NCBI RefSeq assembly: GCF_000233715.2
Contig: NC_021184.1
Span: 2,256,001-2,320,000, forward strand
Source of the DNA: Desulfoscipio gibsoniae DSM 7213
Lineage (GTDB): Bacteria > Bacillota > Desulfotomaculia > Desulfotomaculales > Desulfallaceae
DNA length: 64,000 bases
Reading direction: 5' to 3'
In this document: positions 35,165-41,636 of the stretch, in pieces
How positions within the stretch are numbered: the stretch's first letter is position 1
Layout of the letters: every line of letters starts with the position of its first letter
Position numbers and translations under genes: made by a program
Notes under the pieces: generated by a model
The model's database searches: none
What the model saw: the letters and a program-made list of their open reading frames with translations, nothing else
Told to the model about the DNA's origin: nothing

Positions 35165-35399
35165 AAAACCACCCCACTGCACATATTTAGTAATACATTC
35201 AATGGTTAAATTTTTCTGTAAATATTGTAAAAATCCTGCAAAAATACTGGTATAATGATTTTTTTTTGCAACTCCAAGTTAACAAGCCATTAACCTTTTT
35301 TTAACATAGGTTAAATTTCTGTAAAACAGGACAACTGGGCGTCAAAGTGCTGTAAAATACAATAAAAATCTGCTTTAAGGAGGAGCCCAAATGCAGATG

Positions 35400-35955
35400 T
35401 TCAAACGCAGCTGTTTGAAGAGGGCTTCTTCAGCCGGGTCTTGTTTGGCCTGCTGGTAATGCTCTATTACTCTTTCTATCTGGGCTTTTCCTGTTACCGG
35501 TCACTTTAAAATAGACTATATAACAATCACCCGGTGCGTATGTGGCGGCTTCCCTTAAGCGCTGCACATTAATTGTAGATGAGCTAAATGTGTACCTTAC
35601 ATCAAGAAATGTACAGATGGCATCAGCTCTACCCTCAGCTTTACCCTCGGCTTTTGCGCCGGCTAGCATTGAGATTTCATCCCTGACAGCCTTTTCCCTA
35701 AGCTCGTAGAGCCTGCGCTCCTTCTTGTTCTTCAAGAAGATCTGCTCAATGGTCAAAGCTTTCCGAATTCCGGGGTTTCCCATGGCGATTTCCTCCATTT
35801 CTTCTCCTTGAATATTGTTGAGATAAAGCAACCATTCTTCCAAGCCATTCTGTGGCTTGCGCTTTAGCTTGGTAACCTACTCCAAATCTAGGAAATAAAT
35901 TTCCAGATCATCGTTCAATAACTTTCCTGTCTCATCCTCCCTGATGTGGAAGGTG
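35400..35955 (-). pseudogene. Rpn-family fragment fused to another gene fragment
   Basis: Bases 35590-35955 match the middle and start of the C-terminal part of the Rpn gene (EEIAMGNPGIRKALTIEQIF), broken at both ends. The left part (35400-35590) carries remains of a second, frameshifted gene (LREAATYAPGDCYIVYFKVT, then QIERVIEHYQQAKQDPAEEA) that I cannot identify. The open frame across the junction is a chance fusion. The remaining 35183-35400 gap is AT-rich with no gene. Confidence 0.7.
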
Positions 35956-35960
35956 TGGAT

Positions 35961-36209
35961 TTATTCATTTGCCTGAAAAATAAACTCAACATCACCTGTT
36001 GCCCATCCAAGGCCGGCTAATATTTTTATTTCTCCCTTGTATTGCAATTCCTTAATGGCATCAATGATTTCTTTTCTTGACGTTTCAATACTATTAGCTT
36101 CATAACTATTAACTTGGACATATCCTTGAACTAATTTGTTTAAAGTAGATTGTTTTGGCTCCCAAGGTCTATTGTTTATTATAGAACGTATAAATTCTGT
36201 AGCACTCAT
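35961..36209 (-). CDS. Small hypothetical protein
   Basis: An 82-residue protein (MSATEFIRSIINNRPWEPKQ; SRKEIIDAIKELQYKGEIKI) ending in FIFQANE. There is no recognised domain; the layout suggests a small winged-helix-like fold, but this is a guess. The ATG at 36209 is chosen for the GGGGGGGCATAAA site. It lies directly against the Rpn fragment on its downstream side. Confidence 0.5.
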   Translation of the reverse strand: MSATEFIRSIINNRPWEPKQSTLNKLVQGYVQVNSYEANSIETSRKEIIDAIKELQYKGEIKILAGLGWATGDVEFIFQANE

Positions 36210-36244
36210 TTTATGCCCCCCCCCTTTTTTATCATCCAATGGCC

Positions 36245-36381
36245 CTAGAATCTTCCGCCGGCCATTATGGCCATAACCGCCAGCAGATCCTGCTGCAGTG
36301 CCTTGTCTTCAACTTCCTGCACTATACTTACACACTGTTTTAGTGTTTGCTCGGGTGTCTCTTGTATATTTCTTGCTAAAG
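36245..36381 (-). pseudogene. C-terminal remnant of another Rpn/DUF4351-like protein
   Basis: An open stretch without start codon, ending in TAG, encodes SLARNIQETPEQTLKQCVSI then VQEVEDKALQQDLLAVMAIM. This style of ending is common in other PD-(D/E)XK Rpn-like proteins of Clostridia, different from the copies above. Low-confidence family call. Confidence 0.4.
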
Positions 36382-36383
36382 AG

Positions 36384-36412
36384 TTGATACTGCAATGCAA
36401 TTGGCATATAAT
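36384..36412 (+). promoter_or_regulatory. Sigma-A-type promoter of the DinJ/YafQ locus
   Basis: TTGATA (36384-36389), 17-bp spacer, TATAAT (36407-36412). An imperfect dyad (TTGGCATA ... TATGCAA) overlaps the -10 and is a likely operator for autoregulation. It is 36 bp from the antitoxin start. Confidence 0.75.
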
Positions 36413-36447
36413 ATGTATGCAATGGATTGCGAAAGGAGTTGATTATC

Positions 36448-36723
36448 GTGGCCAACACGACGAATTTCAGCGTCCGAATGGACAGCGAAATCAAGAAGCA
36501 GTGCGAGGCACTTTACGGAGAGCTTGGCATGAATCTCACAACAGCCATCAACGTGTTTTTAAGACAGTCGCTTCGGGTCGGCGGTTTCCCGTTCGAGGTG
36601 ACGATCAACACACCGAACGCCGTTACCATCGCTGCTATGCAGGAAGCCGAACGTGTTGCCCGCGACCCCAACGCAAAACGCTATAGCGATGTAGAGGAAG
36701 CGTTGAGGGAGCTTAAAAGATGA
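36448..36723 (+). CDS. dinJ: RelB/DinJ-family antitoxin
   Basis: A 91-residue ribbon-helix-helix antitoxin: TTNFSVRMDSEIKKQCEALY, then GMNLTTAINVFLRQSLRVGG, and a C-terminal region for toxin binding. The GTG start has AAAGGAG 9 bp upstream. It overlaps the YafQ-like toxin by 4 bp (ATGA). The sequence is more GC-rich than neighbours, fitting recent acquisition. Confidence 0.88.
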   Translation: MANTTNFSVRMDSEIKKQCEALYGELGMNLTTAINVFLRQSLRVGGFPFEVTINTPNAVTIAAMQEAERVARDPNAKRYSDVEEALRELKR

Positions 36724-37001
36724 AACTGGACATTGTTTGGACAACACAATTCAAGAAGGACTACAAGCTGGCAATGAAGCGCGGGCGTAACATCAATTTG
36801 CTGGACGATATCATTCGCCTGCTTTCCAGGAGTGAACCGCTGCCGGAAAAAAACCGCGACCATGCGCTATACGGGAATTGGGTGGGGCACCGGGAATGTC
36901 ACATTCAAAGTAACTGGTTGCTTGTATACCGGATTGAAAATGACATTCTTGTGCTGACACTGGTACGTACCGGCTCTCACAGCGATTTGTTCGGCAAATA
37001 G
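36720..37001 (+). CDS. yafQ: YafQ-family mRNA interferase toxin
   Basis: A 93-residue RelE-superfamily toxin. GNWVGHRECHIQSNWLLVYR and the C-terminal LVRTGSHSDLFGK, with the catalytic histidine in GSHSDLF, are YafQ hallmarks. It cleaves mRNA on the ribosome and is neutralised by DinJ. Complete and probably functional. Confidence 0.9.
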   Translation: MKLDIVWTTQFKKDYKLAMKRGRNINLLDDIIRLLSRSEPLPEKNRDHALYGNWVGHRECHIQSNWLLVYRIENDILVLTLVRTGSHSDLFGK

Positions 37002-37045
37002 AGTAGCGCCACACGGGATCAAATCTGTACGGCGTTTTTCTATTC

Positions 37046-37723
37046 TCATCCAGCAGTATGCTCAAGGCGGTTTATGTAAGCGCCCATCCTACCCCTCTCG
37101 CTGTAAAAGTCCTCAAGGGCCTGATTGACAACGGCAATGTTGTCATCATAGGAGTTATTTAGTATATTGACCGCACTCAGAGCAAAATCCTGATCCGCAC
37201 TGGCCCCCAATATGTCGGCACTCATGTTGTGAAACTGTATGTACATCCCCTGTCCGGCATTAGCCCCCAGCTGAAGCCAAAGTCCCTTGCTCGCATCGGA
37301 GTCACAACTGCCATCGAGGAGCTTCCTTGTATTAAACTCTGTTCTGTTTGATACTCCCCCGATTTCCTCAATAAGCTAGTCAATTTCTTGCTGAATAGTT
37401 CTTTTGTCAGCATCGCTTAATGTTCCGCTGTGCCCTTGTATCACAAGTTCCCTGATTCGCTGTATCATAGCGTGGGTCTCGTTTAAAGCACCCTCGACGG
37501 TTTGGATCATGGAGATACCATCCTGGGCATTCCGGCTGGCCTGCTGCAAGCCCCTGATCTGTGCCCACATTCTCTCACTGATGGCCAGACCGGCGGGATC
37601 GTCCGCCGCGCGGTTTATTCTGAGACCTGAAGATAATCTTTCTATGGCTCTGGTAACCATGTTACCGGCTATGGCCATGTTTCTGTAAGCAGTCAGTGCG
37701 GCTATATTGTGGTTGATTCTCAT
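37046..37723 (-). pseudogene. Short flagellin gene with an in-frame amber codon, C-terminus missing
   Basis: From the ATG at 37723 the frame encodes flagellin D0/D1 ([40 protein letters not shown]). At 37373-37375 a single TAG stands where flagellins usually have Gln (EID-stop-LIEEI). The same frame then continues for another 109 codons (VSNRTEFNTRKLLDGSCDSD; GANAGQGMYIQFHN) and stops at RLEHTAG. The last 50 or so residues needed for polymerisation are absent. An AAGAAGG site precedes the start. Confidence 0.85.
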
Positions 37724-37796
37724 AATCTTAAACCTTCTTGGAAACAAGTCAGAGGGAATTATTTCAAATTAAGAAATGTCCCCGATACCCAGATAC

Positions 37797-38216
37797 TTAA
37801 TAGTAGCGCCTCATAACAAGGTTATAGATTTCCTCAATAAGTCTATAGGCCCATCTTAAGTCAGAGTTGTCTTTTACTGTTGCCTGCCGTTTCCAGTTTC
37901 CAGGCTGCAAGCCTGGCGGTTTCAATAATACATGTAACCTTGATTCTTCAGTCAATTGTGGATAATCTTCATCGTGTACCGCAATATAGACACAACTATG
38001 TTGTGGAGCGGGTTCAACTTTGAAGAATATTACCCTTTTATTAATTCCATAGTTGATATACCAACTTCCAGTAGCACGCTTTAGTTGTGGATATTCTTTC
38101 TTAATATTATTAGTTAGATTATCAAACACTAACATAGCTTTGGTTGGTAAATTAATCCGTAATGCATTCAAATTTGCATCGTCAGTATCAAATTCAATCC
38201 TTCCTGCCCGCAACAT
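37797..38216 (-). CDS. Hypothetical protein
   Basis: About 139 residues (INLPTKAMLVFDNLTNNIKK; GINKRVIFFKVEPAPQHSCV; SDLRWAYRLIEEIYNLVMRR). The pattern slightly recalls DUF5655-type domains (charged start, FFKVEP strand, C-terminal helix with W), but I do not assign it. The ATG at 38216 has GGAGGGAG about 8 bp upstream, so it is probably a real gene. Confidence 0.55.
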   Translation of the reverse strand: MLRAGRIEFDTDDANLNALRINLPTKAMLVFDNLTNNIKKEYPQLKRATGSWYINYGINKRVIFFKVEPAPQHSCVYIAVHDEDYPQLTEESRLHVLLKPPGLQPGNWKRQATVKDNSDLRWAYRLIEEIYNLVMRRYY

Positions 38217-38380
38217 TCTACCGTCTCCCTCCAATTATAACCATTCGATTTATTAGAAGTTTGCTTAAGACCGTCCTAGAAAATTCAAGTACCTTTTAAT
38301 TTGTCTTATGACACTATGTACGGCAGCAGACAGCGGTTCAATTCCGCCTGCCACTTCTTGAATTTGGATACCACGCTGAA

Positions 38381-38672
38381 CTACATAAATTCCATAGCCT
38401 TAGCACGCTCCCCTTGTTCGTATGCGTAAGCAACCCGGTCAAATGCATTGCGCAGGGCTTGATCTAAAGGTTCCAGTTGGTAGCTAGAAGATCTTTGATT
38501 AATGGTAGAGAAATAGCTCAACCTGATAGTACCCATCCAGCACATTATGCAGCATGATGATCCCGTTTTCAAAGTCACCCTCGTTCATCCTGGACTTGGC
38601 ATGCTCCAAGCCCTCCAGGCAGGTTCCCGCCAGTTCAATTATCCGCCTCATTATGTCAATGTGCTTGTCCAC
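38381..38672 (-). pseudogene. Frameshifted copy of a small motility-associated gene
   Basis: From a GTG: DKHIDIMRRIIELAGTCLEG, then LEHAKSRMNEGDFENGIIML and HNVLDGYYQVE. The frame is then lost, and the C-terminus (LEPLDQALRNAFDRVAYAYE then QGERAKAMEFM) continues in another frame. It is the most complete of three copies (26768..26899, about 40195..40248). A full gene would encode about 95 residues. Function unknown. Confidence 0.6.
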
Positions 38673-38780
38673 TACATGTTCCTCATTTTAACAAAGATAA
38701 TAGATTACAAGAGTATTTAGGATGCCTTGTTTATGTATATTCGGATGACAAAAAGTAGTTTAGTATGCTAATGTTTTAAC

Positions 38781-38850
38781 GCGGTGAGGGTCAGTCCCTT
38801 TTTGGGAAATTTCGGAAGGACGGTTAGCCCTTTTGGAATTTCCCCGATCA
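38781..38850. repeat. Hairpin repeat family A, copy 2
   Basis: GCGGTGAGGGTCAGTCCC module, then TTTGGGAAATTTCGGAAGG, loop, CCCTTTTGGAATTTCCCC and CGATCA. It is nearly the same as copies at 24154 and 40456 and sits just beyond the 3' end of the intact Rpn gene. Confidence 0.7.
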
Positions 38851-38897
38851 TTCGTTTCACCTCTGTTCCCGGTCGTTATTATATTGCGTTCTCAGGT

Positions 38898-39854
38898 TTA
38901 CTTTACAGCATTATCTATGATGGCTTCAGCATCTTCTAATAAATCGGCGGTATAAATCTTGTTGATAATCCTATCTAAAGCCTCTAATTTGTTGATATGC
39001 TTGACTTTTCTCTGTAACCCTTTTGAAGCATCACCAAACCTCGCATTAAGAAAGGTACAGATAGCATCAACTTTACCTTCAGCCCTACCTTCAGCCCTAC
39101 CTTCAGCCCTACCTTTAGCCTCACCCTCGGCCCTTGCACCGGCTATCATGGAGATTTCATCCCTGACAGCTTTTTCCCTAAGCTCGTATAGCCTGCGCTC
39201 CTTCTTGTTCTTCAAGAAGATCTGCTCAATGGTCAAAGCTTTCCGAATTCCGGGGTTTCCCATGGCGATTTCCTCCATTTCTTCTCCTTGAATATTGTTG
39301 AGATAAAGCAGCCATTCCTCCAGGTCATTCAAGGGTTTGCGCTTCAGTTCGGTAATCTTCCTCAGCTCCAGGAAATGAATTTCCAAATCGTCGTTCAATA
39401 ACTCTCCTGTTTGGTCTTCCCTAATGTGAAATGTATAGTGGTATTTACCGGTATCTTCAAACCAGTTAAATCCGAGTATGTTAATGGTGATAGTTTTTCT
39501 GAGATTTATAAAGTCTTTACCACTGCCCAATTGCCCGTGATATAGCCCTGCCCAGTAAAATAAAGTTCTTTTGTCAATATTGTATTTATTTACCACCTGT
39601 ACTTCTATATTCACTAATGTACCGGTTGCTGTTTTGGCCAGAATATCAAGTCTGGCGGCTTTGTCCAGCAAGTATTTGGGGTCCAACTCCCGATCCAGCA
39701 ACTCCACTGATGTTAATTCTTGCCCTGACGATAGTTTCAGCACTGCGTTAAGAAAACCTATAAGTGCTTCTTTGCCCTCTTCCGAGCCGAATATCCTTTT
39801 GAATAAGTAATCGTTAGTTCGGTTGATTCCTTTTATCTCTGTCAAATCCGGCAC
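38898..39854 (-). CDS. Rpn-family recombination-promoting nuclease / putative transposase
   Basis: The only complete copy in the window, 318 residues. The N-terminal PD-(D/E)XK domain (GINRTNDYLFKRIFGSEEGK; RLDILAKTATGTLVNIEVQV with D and E-x-Q) is followed by GLYHGQLGSGKDFINLRKTI and a C-terminal regulatory part with an (AEG[KR]A) tract of five units. RpnA-type proteins are DNA endonucleases that raise RecA-independent recombination in E. coli. The GTG start has GGAGGGA upstream. At least six fragments of it lie elsewhere in 21.6-36 kb. Confidence 0.88.
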   Translation of the reverse strand: MPDLTEIKGINRTNDYLFKRIFGSEEGKEALIGFLNAVLKLSSGQELTSVELLDRELDPKYLLDKAARLDILAKTATGTLVNIEVQVVNKYNIDKRTLFYWAGLYHGQLGSGKDFINLRKTITINILGFNWFEDTGKYHYTFHIREDQTGELLNDDLEIHFLELRKITELKRKPLNDLEEWLLYLNNIQGEEMEEIAMGNPGIRKALTIEQIFLKNKKERRLYELREKAVRDEISMIAGARAEGEAKGRAEGRAEGRAEGKVDAICTFLNARFGDASKGLQRKVKHINKLEALDRIINKIYTADLLEDAEAIIDNAVK

Positions 39855-40053
39855 TCCCTCCGGTAGGTTCTACTACCCTTATTATACCAGATTTAAAAGA
39901 AAGGCTAAATATAGAATAACTATGGTGTAGAAATGGAGATGGGTTGGTTAGCAGGTGTAGCTTATGGTTCGGGAATTGAAAAGCAAGGCCCAGGAAATAG
40001 TCCGGCAGCTGGTGCGTGAAACTTTACCCATTACAGTTGCTACCGCAGGTACT

Positions 40054-40248
40054 TCTGAGGCCCGAAGATAATTTCTCTATGGCTCTGGTAACCATGTTAC
40101 CGGCTATGGTCATGTTTCTGTAAGCTGTCAGTGCGGCAATATTGTGATTAATTATCATGGTTGTGGTCCTTCTTGGAAATAAGTTAGACGGATACAGGCA
40201 GGTGTCTGCCAGTTCAATTGTCTTTTTGGTTACATCAGTGTAAATCAA
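40054..40248 (-). pseudogene. Chimeric scrap: small motility gene 5' end joined to flagellin 5' end
   Basis: The first about 17 codons (YTDVTKKTIELADTCL) match the start of the gene at 38381..38672. After a short spacer an ATG at 40158 opens flagellin ([20 protein letters not shown], then [14 protein letters not shown]), which ends after 35 codons. In 37-38.7 kb the same two genes are adjacent in the same order, so this is a collapsed duplicate of that pair. Confidence 0.65.
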
Positions 40249-40274
40249 AAGAATTCCCTCGTCTCTTTAATACA

Positions 40275-40356
40275 TTAACGTATCACCGTAGCGAGGGACA
40301 GACCCCTTGTGGAAGGTTTTGGGAATAGCGCAGCTAGGCCCAAAACCTTCCCGAGC
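40275..40356. repeat. Hairpin repeat family B, copy 2
   Basis: A 13-bp perfect inverted repeat (GGAAGGTTTTGGG at 40311-40323 with its complement at 40339-40351) around AATAGCGCAGCTAGG, preceded by GAGGGACAGACCCCTTGTGG and followed by CCGAGCA. Same family as 30040. Confidence 0.7.
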
Positions 40357-40385
40357 ATAAACAAATCCTTAGATCATAGTAACCT

Positions 40386-40525
40386 GCCACAGGAACCGTC
40401 CCCCTGACTACCCTGACTACCCCCCCCTGGCTACCTAGCAAGTTAAATCTTTAATGCGGTGAAGGTCAGTCTCCTTATGGGAAATTTCGGAAGGGTGAAT
40501 AGCCCTTTCGGAATTTCCCCGAACA
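40386..40525. repeat. REP-like repeat followed by hairpin repeat A, copy 3
   Basis: 40386-40436 is a REP-like unit (CCACAGGAACCGTCCCCCTG) followed by degenerate CTGACTACCC tandem units. 40456-40525 is hairpin A (GGGAAATTTCGGAAGGG / CCCTTTCGGAATTTCCCC). The stretch 39860-40688 holds only repeats and scraps; an open frame across it is not believed to be a gene. Confidence 0.65.
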
Positions 40526-40688
40526 GTGATGGTGCAGCTAATCCTTTCACGTAGGGCTCTTTCATCCCCTATTCTATGCCGGTTTATCCCGGCGCTTTCG
40601 AACCATCCCCCTGTAAATATATTGTCTGATAATATAACGCTAGCGCAAAAAAACAAGCTGATCCTAATCCCATGGTGAGCCACGTTAA

Positions 40689-41528
40689 CTAAAAATTTTC
40701 TTGGGGTGTATATGAAAAATACTGCAAAATATCATCAAAATCCTTTTTAAATGGCCTTGCCAATGTGATTTTTCTGCCATGCTGACCAAACAAAAAGACA
40801 AGTCCCATTAGTGTATCTTCTTCCTTATAGATTCTTATGACATGGTTAAATTGTTTATATATTTGTTTATCCAAATGTGCAATAGGTAACTTGACACCAA
40901 TATCCGAAAAATTAGTACCATGTAAAGCAAATTCTCTAGCTTGATTAAGTTCTAAATCCTTTAAGTAAGTAAGACCTCTTTTAAATCCAATTAAATTCAG
41001 ACATGATTTAACTAATGAACGTATAACCATTTTTTCTTGGTCGGAAGAACAATGTTGCATACCCGTCCCTAATACTATATCATCGGAGTTTGGAACATAA
41101 TAACCATCAAATTTATCCGACTTGTTACTGGATAAAAACTTGTGTTTTTGCTTTTTATCGTGAAATACTCTAATCTTTCGCTTATCATTTAATTCTATAA
41201 CTTGATTCTTTATTCTAACACCATTGCTTGATAAAGTTGCTCGAACTTTTCCTGAAAAACCCAAGATAGAAAAATCATCAAATTCAATTTCATTTTTTGA
41301 ATATTTTTTGTTCTTCTCTGGCCTTATCCCAAATAAAATTGTAAGTGGTTTATATTCCTTGATCAAATAAAGATCTGCTTCTCTATTGAGTCGATCATTA
41401 CATTCCTTACAAACATTTAAAAATGTTATTCTTCCACCCAATGCATCTGGAATTATATGATCTCCTTTTGCTCCCTTGCTAGCAATAAATTCCTTATCGC
41501 AGTAATAACAATATAATTCTGTCTTCAT
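40689..41528 (-). CDS. HNH endonuclease domain protein next to the intron-bearing flagellin
   Basis: A 279-residue protein with an N-terminal zinc-type HNH domain: CYYCDKEF, then KGDHIIPDALGGRITFLNVC and KECNDRLN (C-x2-C ... DHIIP ... C-x2-C-N). The rest is basic and AT-rich and not recognised. It starts 66 bp beyond the flagellin terminator, same strand. HNH proteins include group I intron homing endonucleases that may be encoded outside the intron; the position suggests that, but it could also be a defence or stand-alone nuclease. Confidence 0.8.
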   Translation of the reverse strand: MKTELYCYYCDKEFIASKGAKGDHIIPDALGGRITFLNVCKECNDRLNREADLYLIKEYKPLTILFGIRPEKNKKYSKNEIEFDDFSILGFSGKVRATLSSNGVRIKNQVIELNDKRKIRVFHDKKQKHKFLSSNKSDKFDGYYVPNSDDIVLGTGMQHCSSDQEKMVIRSLVKSCLNLIGFKRGLTYLKDLELNQAREFALHGTNFSDIGVKLPIAHLDKQIYKQFNHVIRIYKEEDTLMGLVFLFGQHGRKITLARPFKKDFDDILQYFSYTPQENF

Positions 41529-41593
41529 TTTTAAAAAGGCAATACTCCTTAATTGTTAATTTAATAAATAAAAGGGATCGGTTATTTGTTATA

Positions 41594-41622
41594 TGAAAAG
41601 ACCCCGGTAATCCGGGGCCTTT
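41594..41622 (-). terminator. Rho-independent terminator of the flagellin gene
   Basis: GGCCCCGG, loop ATTA, CCGGGGTC on the minus strand, followed by TTTTCATAT. It lies 15 bp beyond the exon 3 stop, confirming that the transcription unit runs through both introns to exon 3. Confidence 0.9.
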
Positions 41623-41636
41623 CTTTAATTGATTGG

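Noticed and set aside
37046-37246. A short separate gene in the second half of the flagellin pseudogene
   Set aside because: It is in the same frame as the upstream part and aligns with mid-flagellin; the apparent start is internal.
39964-40060. Plus-strand coding-like stretch starting MVRELKSKAQEIVRQLVRE
   Set aside because: Only about 35 codons, no SD, and it merges into the antisense of the flagellin scrap; too short to call.
40435-40683. An 82-codon open frame on the minus strand
   Set aside because: Most of it runs through hairpin repeat A and a REP-like unit; no ribosome site and no recognisable protein.
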